A stretch of 64,000 nt of DNA from Semisulcospira habei (GCA_036245525.1 BTPG01000006.1:97686553-97750552), one strand, 5' to 3'. Shown: positions 32,693 to 44,076, numbered from the stretch's first letter. Numbers and translations: made by a program. The notes: generated from the sequence alone by a model not told the origin.

Positions 32693-33884
32693 CACGTGCT
32701 TATAAAAAATTAGCCAGGCTTTTCTGTGGTGCATTTTCCGTATTTCATGTTCAATCGCTCCCATTTTCATACCCATGCTGCGGCTGTACTATTTCTGTTG
32801 ATGTCTGTAAACATATGATATAAATGCAAACGTTTTTCCTTGGGACTTGAAAGTGTTTTTGCATGATTCTGCAGGAACAATATAAGGTTGGGAAGGGATA
32901 CTGATATGGTCCTAAAACTGTGCCGTCATTTTAGGTGGTTCAGTTATCCGGTAAAGTAATTGTGTGTTGTAGTGTGAAGTGAGTCACATAAATGCCACTA
33001 GTCTAAGAGTAATGTGGCTGAATGATAGTGGTTGTGCAATGATATTGTGTCTGTGGGTGTGTTCAGGTTGATTCTGGCTTTAGCAACAAAAAGAAACCAA
33101 ACAACAAAAAAAAAACACCAACTAAACACCCAGTGTATGGTACTGCAGAAATGCCAAGAAGCTGGAGTACACTGAACATAATAAACTGGACTGACAGGGT
33201 TTGGCACTAGACGTGGAACTTTTTTCAAATAAAAACTAAGCAACACAACTTGCAGGGTCTTTCAAAGTACTTTATGAGAATAGTGTCATAAATGTGTTCA
33301 GAGTTTGGGTGAAAACTGTGCAAGGAAAATACTGAGGTAGATAGCTTTTAGAGTTGGTCTTGCTGATACTGACGCGGTAAACTTGGTCATTAGGATTTGT
33401 GTTAAATCTAGTGTTTACAATATTTTATGTATGTTCATCGGATGCAGTTGCATGGCCTGAACGTTTTGGTGCAAGCTAAGTCTAGGTGTTGTGAATGGGA
33501 GGAAAATTATTGAATTAAAAAGGTGACCTGAAATTTTTTTGGAAAAAAAATAAAAAAATAAAAAAATAAAGTATTTACACCTGCTTTTTAAAGATATCGA
33601 TAAAAATAGTACAGCCGCAGTATGGGTATGAAAATGGGAGAGATTGAACATAAAATACAGCCATGAGAGCCGATAATGTGCTCTACCCGCGATTTTTTTC
33701 AAGGGCGATAACACATGTTTAAATTGGAATACAAAAGTTGTATTTGCATTTCTGGACTCAGTACCACATGGGCTATCAAATGCCACCATAAAAAAAAAAT
33801 GACCAAAAATGTGCCTTACATACCACGTTAGGGTTAAAACCCTAGCTACAATCTAACACTAAACATAACGGTAACCCTAACCAA

Positions 33885-35355
33885 ACTTTGGCCCTTAGGG
33901 TTTCTATCAAATATAGGGTTAACAATGTTTTAAATATGTCCATCGGATGCAGTTTCATCAGCTGCTTAAAATGATGTTGAAAACAGCCAGATCGCATGGA
34001 AACGGTACAACTTAAATGCATTTCCCTCTGCAAGTCATAATATATAGTGACAAATTTGATGCTATGAAGAAAAATTTTCAGTTTCAGCATTTTCCGTCGA
34101 TTTTCTTATTCAGATATATACGAAATCTCCTCACAAACCATGGTTTGAAACAAGCGTAAGTGAGAAACGGTTGGTTAATTTATTATAATTTTTTTTAGTG
34201 ATTTTTGGAGTTTTTCAAATTTTGTACACTGAAATTTTTTTATTTTTCATGTGATGGACTTGAAAATTGGTGAGCATCTTTCACGTGACTGACTGATTTA
34301 AACGATCATCAAAACAGGGAAATCGGACAGAAACTGTAGAAGTAAGATGTCTTTTCATACCCAAGTCATAATATATAGTCGTGAAATTTGTCCTAAGAAG
34401 AAAAATTTTTAGTTTCTGTGTTTTGAGTCGGTTTTCTTTATTAGAAATATACCGCAAGATCTCACAAACCATGAAAACTAAATACCGCATCTTTTTTAAG
34501 ATTAGTGTTTTTTATTTTAATTTTTTTAGTGACATCTGGTATATCAGTCATATTTCTATATACACTGATACCCTTAGGGTTTTTATCAAATATAGGGTTA
34601 ACAATGTTTTAAGTATGTCCATCGGATGCAGTTTCATCAGCTGCTTAAACTGATATTGACAACAGCCAGATCGCATGGAAACTGTACAACTTAAATGCAT
34701 TTCCCTCTGCAAGTCATAATATATAGTGACAAATTTGATACTATGAAGAAAATTTTTCAGTTTCAGCATTTTCCATCGATTTTCTTATTCAGATATATAC
34801 GAAATCTCCTCACAAACCATGGTTTGAAACAAGCGTAAGTGAGAAACGGTTGGTTAATTTATTATAATTTTTTTTTAGTGATTTTTGGAGTTTTTCAAAT
34901 TTTGTACACTGAAATTTTTTTATTTTTCATGTGATGGACTTGAAAATTGGTGAGCATCTTTCATATGACTGACTGATTTAAACGATCATCAAAACAGGGA
35001 AATCGGACAGAAACTGTAGAAGTAAGATGTCTTTTCATACCCAAGTCATAATATATAGTGGTGAAATTTGTCCTAAGAAGAAAAATTTTTAGTTTCTGCG
35101 TTTTGAGTCGGTTTTCTTTATTAGAAATATACCGCAAGATCTCACAAACCATGAAAACTAAATACCGCATCTTTTTTAAGATTAGTTTTTTTTATTTTAA
35201 TTTTTTTAGTGACATTTGGTATATCAGTCATATTTCTATATACACTGATACCCTTAGGGTTTCTATCAAATATAGGGTTAACAATGTTTTAAGTATGTCC
35301 ATCGGATGCAGTTTCATCAGCTGCTTAAACTGATATTGACAACAGCCAGATCGCG
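33885..35355 (+). repeat. tandem repeat with a unit of about 678 bp
   Basis: The block starting CCCTTAGGGTTTCTATCAAA recurs at about 33892, 34570 and 35250, giving two full units and about 105 bp of a third. Units are nearly identical. Each has internal half-repeats around CAAGTCATAATATATAGT. The similar short ORFs in each unit follow from the duplication. Confidence 0.9.
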
Positions 35356-35416
35356 TTTTATCCCAATACAGGTAGCAGTGTTAATATGGCCAACCTAGAA
35401 ACGTGTACAACACATA

Positions 35417-35565
35417 TATTCATTCATTCATTCATCCATCCATCCATTCATTCATCCATCCATCCATCCACTAATTCATTCATTCCGGCAGTCATTCATT
35501 CATTCATTTATTCATCTATTCATTCATACATCTATTCATTCATTTATTCATTCATTCATATACAC
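35417..35565 (+). repeat. (CATT)n/(CATC)n tetranucleotide array
   Basis: About 150 bp of ATTC/ATCC tetranucleotides directly after the partial third tandem unit. Confidence 0.93.
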
Positions 35566-36349
35566 TAGGGTAACCCGCCTGTCCGGGCCGTCCATGATCA
35601 CCTCGGTGCTGTACAAGGGCTGTACAACTAAACCGGCAGTCGAAAACCATGCTTTCTTTGTTTTAGGTGGATGGTGTTTAGGGGCCCCATAAACCCCAGC
35701 AGTGCCACATGGCAAACTTAATCAGCCTCTTGATCAAGCAGCATAGACGTTCATGCATCTCAGACACTTTACTTTAAGATTCGTCATCTTTAGTCTTGCC
35801 GGGCGAAGCTTATATCTCGTTGCTCCCCGCTACATGGTCTGCTTTACAAATTCAGTCTGACAAAGTCAAGTAGGCTGTGATTTGATACAGCCTCCTTTGT
35901 AAGTGCACAGATTTTCATCAGTCTCTGTAGTCAACACAACGTTTAGTGGTCCCCATCTCTGGTTATGTTATATTTAATTCTGTCGATGCCGAATGCCGGC
36001 ACCACATTTCTTGCCCTCTCAGGTTTGCTACAGTGTCAGTTTCAGCCAGCGTGGCCGAATGCCGGTGGTGGATTTTCGATTGCGCGTATCTGTCTAGTGG
36101 CATGGCAAAGTTCAGTTTGTGTGTGGGCTTGCCCTATGCATAATTTACTGTGAAACTATCAATCGGTCACAAGTGGCAGCCATTGAGATATCAAGGACAC
36201 CCAAAATACACTCATAACAAAACTATTTCATTAATTGATGTCCTTTCAAGAATATTTTAATCAAATTTTATCACTTTAGTATATTTTGCAAACTCACATT
36301 TTGAATGAAATGGCAATGGATTAAAAAGAAACTCACAAAAAAACAATTA
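35566..36349. other. interior of the 6.5-kb element, part 2
   Basis: No supported gene. A GAATGCCGG-containing block occurs twice near 35985-36070. Otherwise unique sequence. Confidence 0.5.
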
Positions 36350-36885
36350 CAAAAAGAAAACCATTTGACGAGAGTTAAAAACAAAGATGTTGGACTGCGT
36401 CGTTAGCAATGGAGCCAGTAGTCGGCAATACCGATGTGAAACGGCGGCTAAATGTTGGATAGATAAAAAAAAAACAACACAAAAAACATTACAAAAAGAC
36501 TAACATTTGACGAGAGTTAAAAACAAAGATGTCAGACTGCGTCATTAGCAATAGAGCCAGTACTGAGTCGGCATTACCGACGTGGAAAGGCTGAAATTTT
36601 GGGAAACTGACAAAGGAAGGTTTCGGAGTCAGTAGTTACCAGACTTTGCAGCCGTGAACTAAAGATCTGCGTCGCGGGTTTTGCCACTGCTCTGGGTGTA
36701 TCAATTTACAGGTCAGTGTTGGCCGGACAGGTCGTAGACCCACCCACCCCCACCGCCTCCTCCCACCCCCACCCCTGCCCGGCATTTAGTAGTGAAACCA
36801 GATGGGAGGCGGCGCGTGCCGTCCCTATTAAAAGGTTGTCTGTCAGCAAAAGGGCTACTGGGACGCTATATAGGAGCTTGTGATG
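36350..36885 (-). repeat. right terminal inverted repeat of the 6.5-kb element
   Basis: Inverse of the left repeat. A subterminal unit of about 85 bp (CATTTGACGAGAGTTAAAAA ... GCAATRGAGCCAGTA) occurs twice in tandem at about 36360 and 36505, in addition to the terminal CATCACAAGC end. Confidence 0.8.
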
Positions 36886-37354
36886 ATATGTTGTAACTTG
36901 TTCTCAGACTCATTATCCCATACATACACATTCACAGATATCATAGGATTTAGTTTTTCAAACAAATCTATATCCTCCACCTTAACAGGAAAATTTATGC
37001 CACTGAAGTTGAGTTCATTTACAAATTTGGTATAGTTAGATACACGCTCAGGTTTTGTTTTTACAAAGTGTAGTTTAGCAAGAACACACCACACAAAACA
37101 GAAATTATCATTGTTCTGAATATTGACTACAGCCTTTTTATTTACAACCTCAGTTGGCACTGGCAACCATGATTTGCCTAAAATAGGATGGTATCTTGAC
37201 TGCTTCAGTTGCAGTTCATGTACACGACCTTCATGCCAACCAGACCCCTGCATTTTTGCTCTGTTAATTGCTTCAAGGAAGTTAGGCAACAGTCTTTCTT
37301 TAAACACTTTTTCCAATTCCTCTTTTGAATTAACTGTGTGTTGTCTTGTCGAGA

Positions 37355-37745
37355 AACTCCACCAGGGAGGCCCCTTTGGTGGCTTAACTGCCTGTCCCAA
37401 GTCAGGATAAAGGAGGAGGGTTAGGCGTGGGGCTAGCGACTCCACCCTGTAAAAAGAAACTTGCTACGGAAACGACAACAAGGGAAAAAGCGACAACCGG
37501 CGCTGGGAGCGAAGCAGACCAGGAAACTGGACTTATGATGGATGGGGACCAAAGCCGCAAGGACGTCTCCACCCTGATAGCGGAACTCCTGACAGGAGAC
37601 GTGGCGCCGAACCGTGGAGCGAGAGCTCAAGAACAGAGGCCTTACTCTGGAAACAGCACCCAAAATAGCAGCTGACAGACAAAAGTGGCGCTCCCTTGCC
37701 GTCGCCTCAAGCACCAGACGGCGCAGAGAGGATTGAATGAATGAA
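37355..37745 (+). mobile_element. 391-bp non-LTR 3' fragment with GAAT tail
   Basis: Inserted in the PolB 5' region with a 13-bp duplication, TGTCTTGTCGAGA (37342-37354 and 37746-37758). The 3' end is (GAAT)n, typical of a retroposed LINE or LINE-derived SINE tail. A short frame near the end (ADRQKWRSLAVAS) resembles the extreme C-terminus of a LINE ORF2. Confidence 0.85.
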
Positions 37746-38052
37746 TGTCTTGTCGAGATATACGATACAATCACTTCACTATATACCCTGGTAAATTCTA
37801 TTTTAGCAACAATCTGAATCTTTACACTACCAGAAAGAAGATTATCTTGTATGACCGAGAAAGATCTTTCTATCGATTCATAGACACTGTAAATATTAGA
37901 TATAGGCAAGTCTGTTGTGTGAAACACGTTTCTTAAGCCTGATGAGCTTTGGGCATTGTCCGTCATTTTTATTTGTCGGTCAAAATAATAAATAAAAATT
38001 ACACCTTGTGTAATACCACTTTATTGTCTGTAATCCCTATAATAATAAATAT

Positions 38053-38457
38053 TTAGTTCATTCCCCAACAAATCAACCACTTCCCCGGTATGTGTCTTAA
38101 GGTCTTGTGCTCATGCTGCAGGTGTAATATCACTTTGTTGACAGTAACAAATTCAATATAATCATGATGTTTTCTTAGATGGTAAAATATGTGTAAACAC
38201 ATACTCTCAAACCAGTCACAGTTAGCATCATAAACTATAAAATCTTGTGTCTTAAGATCAACAGTCTTGTAATTATAACGTGGTGGACAATTAGAATATC
38301 CAAAAGTTACATTATATGTCATGTATATCTTCGTTCGTGTTGAGAGTTTTATCAAGGGCTCAAACGGGTGTTTAACTTGTGTTTTTAAGTCATAAAAATG
38401 CTCAACGCCTCTGAAGCTCTCTGTGATATCAAATGCTCGCCCGCTTTGTCCGACCAT
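38053..38457 (-). CDS. p132, inner copy
   Basis: ATG 38457 to a stop at 38053, 134 codons, open. The N-terminus differs from the sister copies (MVGQSGR instead of MTD), but IYMTYNVTFGY, YKTVDLKT and VTVNKVILHLQ align. It has a longer insertion before the KLST block (KHPFEPLI). It lies between ATPase and PolB, same strand. Unknown function; a divergent but open copy suggests either a younger element or selection before insertion. Confidence 0.6.
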   Translation of the reverse strand: MVGQSGRAFDITESFRGVEHFYDLKTQVKHPFEPLIKLSTRTKIYMTYNVTFGYSNCPPRYNYKTVDLKTQDFIVYDANCDWFESMCLHIFYHLRKHHDYIEFVTVNKVILHLQHEHKTLRHIPGKWLICWGMN

Positions 38458-38487
38458 CACTTTTTATGGACAAAATAAAAAGCTAAA

Positions 38488-39093
38488 TTAATTCACTAAT
38501 CCATACCCTGGGGGCTGATCTGTCTTTAAGATAAGCTTTAGATGCTTAGTCGATTTTAGTTTGTTTTTTACATCTTCTCGTTCATGTTTATTTGGGATGA
38601 CATCGTTTTCTCTGAGACAATCTTCAAAGCTGTCACGATCTTTACAGTAAAACAAACAGATAAACTTTAACTGCTCGCGAAAATCTTTCAGTACAGCATT
38701 ATATTTCTGAGTGAGAATCCATACACTAATGTTTGTATGCCTGCCACTAAAAGCAAGTTCTGCCAGTGTGTTTCTCTTTTTAACAATATCCTTCTCTGCA
38801 GAGCAAACATCAACAATAAACAAAGTTGACTGTCCTTCAAATTGCTTGTAATAATACAGCACGTAGTCATTCAGTTTTTTCTCAGGGTCAACTAAATAAA
38901 TGTTGTCGTCAGTCCAAATGAATAAACGATTATGATAAGCTTTGTTGTGCTTGATTGTTGGACAAAATATCACAATGTTTTCAAAATGACAGATGTATCT
39001 TGTTTGTAAGAGGTTAAGAACAAATTCAGTTTTTCCACAGCCTGTGGCCCCACAAAACAAACCACAGTGTGGGTCGAGTGTCATCAAGTTCAT
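38488..39093 (-). CDS. ATP: A32/FtsK-type genome packaging ATPase, inner copy
   Basis: ATG 39093 (MNLMTLDPHCG) to a stop at 38488, 201 codons with no interruption. Walker A GATGCGKT is at residues 14-21. The Walker B region is TLFIVDVCSA (about residues 96-105), where the middle copy has VDDCSA; loss of the second acidic residue (D to V) may inactivate this copy. A sensor-like VWILTQKYNA follows. Size and motifs fit the HerA/FtsK-superfamily packaging ATPases of Polintons and related viruses, which pump DNA into capsids. It starts 20 bp after the capsid stop, same strand. Confidence 0.88.
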   Translation of the reverse strand: MNLMTLDPHCGLFCGATGCGKTEFVLNLLQTRYICHFENIVIFCPTIKHNKAYHNRLFIWTDDNIYLVDPEKKLNDYVLYYYKQFEGQSTLFIVDVCSAEKDIVKKRNTLAELAFSGRHTNISVWILTQKYNAVLKDFREQLKFICLFYCKDRDSFEDCLRENDVIPNKHEREDVKNKLKSTKHLKLILKTDQPPGYGLVN

Positions 39094-39112
39094 TTTAAAA
39101 CACAATATAATT

Positions 39113-40396
39113 TTAATATATGTGTCCACTCAGTCTGCTTTCTGCAATATTGAGTTGGGCATCAAAAATCAGATATAAATATATATTTATTGCTCCAGCT
39201 GTTTCAGTCTTTTTTGTATTTGAATTGTAATTCCATCACTACCGTTTTCAACAGTACGACCTGACCCATGTAGGTAGTCGTCGTCTGTACTACGCAGGTC
39301 TAGCCACAGTGCATACTTGTCTGTCAGGTATTGAGCAATTCTTACGTCATACAGATGCAGATCTTTAGATGCCATGTTTGCTGGTTTTTCTCTAAGTCTT
39401 CTGCCTGCAAAATATTTTGTGATCTCGTCATAGTGCTGGTAAGGTAGCATACCCGAAGCATACACTTGATTAGGACGGCCTTCAATAGTACAAGACAAAT
39501 GAGTAATCTTTGGATTATAGAATTTTTCTGAATCTCGTTGGTATGGACTCGCCATTTTAACAAACAACATAAGAATGCCTTTCAGTGACCTAGCAGGTGT
39601 GTTCAAGTTGATATTCCACATTGGATCGCTTTTATCTTTAGGAATCAAACTGTGTCTTATCACACGATCATAATAAATCGGCAGTCTTGACTGGTACTGA
39701 CTTTGAATTAGAGTAGCTAAATGAGCATGTGTGACAATTTCATATTCCAAAGAGATGTTAGAGATCTTGTATGTTGCGTCTGTGTCAGTTGATTTGATAA
39801 CTCTGAAGTAGTCATTGAAAATTAGTTCAAAACTCAGACGGTCATTTAGTGCTCCTTGGTAATAAGGTAAATGTGCTGTTAGGATTTCAAATTCAAGTGG
39901 AATGCAAAACCTATTTCCATATGTTTCTGCCACAATAATGTCCTTGGCTGCTGTTGTTGATTTATCTGATGCATTGATTCTGAGTTTGGCAACATTATCA
40001 GCCTGTATGCCTTGGTAAATACAGTCTTCTCTTTCTTCACTTGTGAGGCACAGATCTTTGTAACAGTAGAATACATCAACATCGTCAAGACTGAACACTT
40101 CCTGTCCTTCAAGTTTAACTTTAATAGTCTTAATAATTGCTCTGCCTAGGTTGCCAACTAGTGTTCTTTTGTCATCTGTGTCTGATGAAAGTTCAATATT
40201 AAAAGCAAGGCGAGCAGTACCAGGAACAATAACGTCACTGGGGCCTAGGTTAGGAAACTTTACAGTAAGGGTTTGGTTCGGGTCTATAGTACTTGGATTG
40301 TTTGTGATTACAATTGATTGTCTAATGCCCTTAACACCAAGAGGTTCATGTAGTTTTCTGTATGGGTCTAACTTTGATCCGTAGGACTGTGAAATT
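39113..40396 (-). pseudogene. major capsid protein candidate, inner copy, nearly intact
   Basis: A 400-codon stretch runs from about 40396 to 39187. The expected ATG (as at 6288 and 44447) is ATT here, and a 1-base loss near 39205 truncates the last 25 or so residues, which remain legible to 39113. Blocks such as PNLGPSDVIVPGTARLAFNI, GQEVFSLDDVDVFYCYKDL, PLEFEILTAHLPYYQGA and ARSLKGILMLFV recall the family found beside PolB and ATPase in invertebrate Polintons. About 430 residues suits a compact double jelly roll. The capsid assignment is inference from position and beta-rich character; it is not proven. Confidence 0.6.
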
Positions 40397-40435
40397 TTAT
40401 TATGCAAAAATAAAAAATATTAAATTAATAAAACA
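40397..40435. promoter_or_regulatory. divergent intergenic region capsid/p411
   Basis: Fewer than 40 bp of pure A/T-rich sequence separate the two divergent start codons, with AATAAA on each side (AATTAATAAAACAATG towards p411, GCATAATAAA towards the capsid). Any promoter for both genes must lie here or inside the coding regions. Confidence 0.45.
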
Positions 40436-41671
40436 ATGGCAGCAGGAGGATTTAACCATGATGATATTGAAATGGATGTCATGAATGACTTTAATACTAG
40501 TGCAACAGATATGACAGATATGACTGGTACAAGGAATACTTTCAGTTTACGCCACAAACTTTTAGAAAGCAAAGTGAACTCGTTTTATGATCATGTTGGT
40601 GACCGCCCAGACAACATAGATCCTAATCAGTTTGAACTTGATGGCAAGGGCCATTTATATTTAAATACTGTTGACAGAGGAAAAGTACAATTGACTAACA
40701 AAAGAGACCCTGGTAAGTTTAGAGCTTTAAGTACAATCAAAAATGAAGGTGGTGTTGGCGCCTTGCGTCAACTTGGTATTGGAGATAAACAGTTACCATC
40801 TCGTCTTGCTAGTGCTCTTCATGACGTACAAACAAGGTTGCCAACTGGACAGGAAATTGAAATGACTGAAGTAACAAGACTGCCAGAAATAGCAGACAAG
40901 GCAATACAAGAAACTTCATTTACAGAAGGGCAAATAAATGAGGCTATGAAAACAATCGGTGACTCTCCTTTGACAATGCGGGAGTTAGCAGGGTTGGATA
41001 AAACACTGCAGTCAATAAGAGGTCAGCTTGTGAATAATGTAGCCAAACTAGGCGAACTTGATAATCACATTGAAAGAGAAAAAGAAAAATTAGCTAAAGC
41101 TGATGATGAGAATGATGACACAGAAATGAAAGAAAGAATACAACACAGATTAAATGATTTGCAGATAGAAATATCAGCGCGACTAGAAGTGATTGAAATA
41201 GGAAAAGAAAAACTGAAAACACAGGTCAACTGGATTAGAGAAACTATTCAGAAAATACTTCACGAAGACACGACATTGGCTGAAAGATTGAAAACACTTT
41301 TCAGAGAGCAGGGTATCACTATTGCAAGTTTAATTACTGCTCTTGGATTTATTATCAGTACTGTTGTATTAGCTGTAACAGGTGGTGGTAGCAGCCCTCC
41401 TCCACCAGCACCTCCAGCTCCAACTGATCCAAAAGATCTACAGGCGTGGGTAAAGAAACAACTGTCACACATATCAGACTTGCTTCAGAAATTGGCAGTA
41501 AAAGCAATGGATGCTTTGCCTGGCATAATAGGGAGTGTTGTCAGTTGGCTGATCAGTACAGCAGCAAAGGTAGTAGGGTTTATGGCAGAGCATGTATGGG
41601 TCTTTTTGGTGACAATAGGAGGGTTAATAGTGGGTTATTTAATGAAACAGGTAAAGAAGAAATATTCCTAA
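40436..41671 (+). CDS. p411, coiled-coil protein with three membrane segments, inner copy
   Basis: Intact: ATG 40436 (MAAGGFNHDDIEMDV) to a stop at 41671, 411 codons. Residues 1-130 are acidic and mixed. About 140-290 are strongly helical and charged (LGELDNHIEREKEKLAK, KERIQHRLNDLQIEIS). About 297-318 is a hydrophobic segment (ITIASLITALGFIISTVVLAV). A poly-proline hinge follows, then an amphipathic helix (LQAWVKKQLSHISDLLQKL) and two more hydrophobic stretches (IIGSVVSWLISTAAKVVGF, VFLVTIGGLIVGYLM). I recall close relatives in cnidarian genomes linked to the same elements; the role is unknown. Membrane remodelling, DNA delivery or core-membrane tethering are possibilities. The 3' end overlaps p425 by 33 bp, tail to tail. 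Confidence 0.8.
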   Translation: MAAGGFNHDDIEMDVMNDFNTSATDMTDMTGTRNTFSLRHKLLESKVNSFYDHVGDRPDNIDPNQFELDGKGHLYLNTVDRGKVQLTNKRDPGKFRALSTIKNEGGVGALRQLGIGDKQLPSRLASALHDVQTRLPTGQEIEMTEVTRLPEIADKAIQETSFTEGQINEAMKTIGDSPLTMRELAGLDKTLQSIRGQLVNNVAKLGELDNHIEREKEKLAKADDENDDTEMKERIQHRLNDLQIEISARLEVIEIGKEKLKTQVNWIRETIQKILHEDTTLAERLKTLFREQGITIASLITALGFIISTVVLAVTGGGSSPPPPAPPAPTDPKDLQAWVKKQLSHISDLLQKLAVKAMDALPGIIGSVVSWLISTAAKVVGFMAEHVWVFLVTIGGLIVGYLMKQVKKKYS

Positions 41672-43312
41672 TCCAGTAAGGCCAATTACCAGTGCAGTTC
41701 TCTCTGACTCATGTGTGTTTACTGGGGTTACTGGCTGTACTGGTGCCGGTGCAGGTGTCAGTGCCGATGCTGGGGCTGTTACTGGCATTACTGTCTGTAC
41801 AGGTGATGATGATGTTACTGGCGTTATTAATGGTTGTAGGTGTGTGGTTGTTGGGCTCAAGTTTACAGATTGATTAAGTCCTAATTTTTGATCATGCCCA
41901 GCAACAATTATTTCATTATTATAATTTGTTATTGTCCCCATTTGGAGTTGAAGGTCAGATGGTAACATGTATAACCCAATGCCAACTACAAAGTCAACTT
42001 TCGATCTAGCATATCTGAGAACGTCTTGGTAGTGCTGTATGCTTGATGGGAGATCAACAACTGAGTTAATTGAATCTTCCAGGTTTGCGAGAAACTGTTT
42101 TTGTGCTTCGAATTTTCCACTCCCGTTTAAAATGTTTTATTTTGTTTGAGCTTGTACTCCTAGTATACACCACACATATGTTCTGATAGACTGATTTATG
42201 CGTTCGACTCCTGCTTGAGTAAACCCTTCACTCCTGTCTAAGACAAATGTGGTCCAGGCATTAGACTGTTTCTGTTCTATTGAGCCTAACCACACTTCAG
42301 ATTTTGATGAGAATGAAGAGTAGGGAGGCCAGTAATCTTGAGGGTATTGTCTGTGACTCTCAGCATAATACAATGTACCCATACCTTTGTGATCATCAAG
42401 TTTTTGTTTCCCCACCCGGGTCTGCCCTGGGGGACTTGGGTGGGGTTAGGTATTTTTTAGTTCCCAGGGTCACCCTGGTCAGCCCCACAGGGTGGGTTTT
42501 TCTCTATATTCTGGGGCATGTGTTTCTGTCTACCCTTTGTCCATTCACCTGTATTTGCCTTTTTAAAACTCTCCCTACTGTCTGCACTGCCTGTAGCTCT
42601 TGATATTGGATGTGTGTTGCTAAATGGTCTTAGCTTTATTTAGGCCCCATGTGTTAGGTTTATTTAACGTATTTGACCGGCTGGCGACATACATTCAATG
42701 TTCTGTTTCTTTTTTATTTTTTCACAAGCAGTGCAGGCACGTCCTGAGAAAGCCTTGTTGCTGTCGGGACGTTAAGCAATGTACAATCAATGTACAATCA
42801 AGTTTTTGTGTAAAGTCATACTTTGTACTGATGTTAAATTCATTACAGATGCGTTCAAATGCTTTCATATCCATGGGATTATTAAACTGGTTAAAACTAG
42901 ATTCAGTGGGCAGTGGGGTATGGAGTTCTGACAGTATTCTTCTAAGCTGGTAATACGTGTGAAAACGATAGACAGACTTAATAAGTTTGTTTGGATGATT
43001 CAAATGGTCTGTAAAAGAAACGCCACAGCCAGTAGTTGAGCATAGTATAGCAAAGTTAAGCTGGTTTTGAAACATCTGTAGTGGGCTTGAGGACCACTTT
43101 TTTGCAGTTGCATCATCTGTAATTGGAGGGTTTAGGTAATGCTCATAAGGATTTGGCACTTTCACTTGAAATAAATCTCCTTCAGACAAAGCTATATCAA
43201 GCTCATTTAGCTGAATTATTTTCTGGTCATAAGTTGGCGCAACATTATACTTGACATCCACGTTAAATTGAAACGCGTTTACAGTGGCAATTGTTGGTGA
43301 TTTAAATTCCAT
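41639..43312 (-). pseudogene. p425, inner copy, interrupted by SINE
   Basis: ATG 43312 (MEFKSPTIATVNAFQ). It reads to the SINE at 42796-42408 and resumes to a TAA near 42140 at a codon that is TCA in the outer copy. It then continues in the same frame through the FEAQKQFLANLEDSI block and the linker to the C-terminal membrane segment (ALVIGLTGLGIFLLYLFH) at 41639. So it is one long protein with one nonsense change and one insertion. Confidence 0.75.
42408..42796 (+). mobile_element. SINE-like retroposon, copy 1
   Basis: 389 bp, flanked by the 13-bp duplication ATCAAGTTTTTGT (42395-42407 and 42797-42809). Starts TTCCCCACCCGGGTCTGCCC and ends GACGTTAAGCAATGTACAATCAAT-type repeats. I see no tRNA-like A/B boxes. 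It may be a LINE-derived SINE. Confidence 0.88.
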
Positions 43313-43337
43313 TATGTTTTTTTATGTGATAATAAAA

Positions 43338-44054
43338 ATGTTTATAACTTTATCAAATCTTGATACAAACAAACCAGTGTGGTTAACTAATGGGATTGAT
43401 AATCGTGATGGTAGCAAGGCTGTAGCTATCCATGAAATGTTTTACACTGTAAAGTGGTTTAATGTAACAGAAGAAAAAATTATTCTGTAAGTGGAACTCT
43501 TGATGGTATTGAGAAGGGCGATATTTTACGAGCTGGGTATTATGACTTTTGTACTTTAGCTGATTGGTTTCAAAATGAATTTAAAATTAAGGCAACTTTA
43601 AACCCAGCTAATTTACTTGTTACAATTGAATTTCTGAAAAGCGGTCAGTTTTCTTTATCAATTAGTCTTTTATTATTACTTGGTTTTTTAGGTAAAAAAA
43701 ATTATACATCCAGATGAAGATTGGACACCATCAGTCTGACGTCTACTATCACCCAAAAAATCAAAAATAACTGGTAGATATCCTGTTCATTTGTCAGTAC
43801 ACACAGTGCTAAATGTTCATTTAAAAGAACTAAGCACTACTGATAATCTTCACAATGGAAAGCCTTCGACTTTGTTAAAATGTGTGTCAACTGGAACTGC
43901 TCCTTATTGCGAAAATGTAGTTGGTAGATTTCCTAATTCACAGTTTAAAAAATTAGGCTCCAGTTTCTTTGAATCATTGTGCTTATATGTAACTAATCAG
44001 GATGACAAACCAGTTGTGATGCATGATTTTTATGTTGTTTTGGAAGTGAAATAA
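43338..44054 (+). pseudogene. penton-like minor capsid protein, inner copy
   Basis: ATG 43338 (after AATAAAA) reads about 50 codons. Frames break near 43475 and 43690, and the C-terminal 87 codons are open at 43791-44054 (TVLNVHLKELSTTDNLHNGK ... MHDFYVVLEVK). Its start lies 25 bp from the divergent p425 start. Confidence 0.7.
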
Positions 44055-44076
44055 ATTTTATTTTTGTTTTATAAAA

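Noticed and set aside
34281..35333. Repeated 70-90-codon ORFs that look like a small gene family
   Set aside because: They are duplicated only because the 678-bp DNA unit is tandemly repeated; AT-rich, frameshifted between units, no recognisable domain.
33885..35355. CRISPR-like spaced repeats
   Set aside because: The unit is 678 bp and fully homogeneous; there is no short repeat-spacer structure.
35946..36153. Two overlapping 62-65-codon plus-strand ORFs
   Set aside because: No conserved partner, no start context; they lie inside a gene-free transposon interior.
36855..37966. Chimeric ORFs at the PolB start with Pro/Arg-rich stretches
   Set aside because: The foreign parts are the 391-bp LINE tail (37355-37745); the true pieces are polymerase N-terminus.
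42408..42796. Possible extra exon or intron within p425
   Set aside because: It is a SINE copy with a 13-bp duplication; the same sequence occurs at 50841-51226 and 62336-62731.
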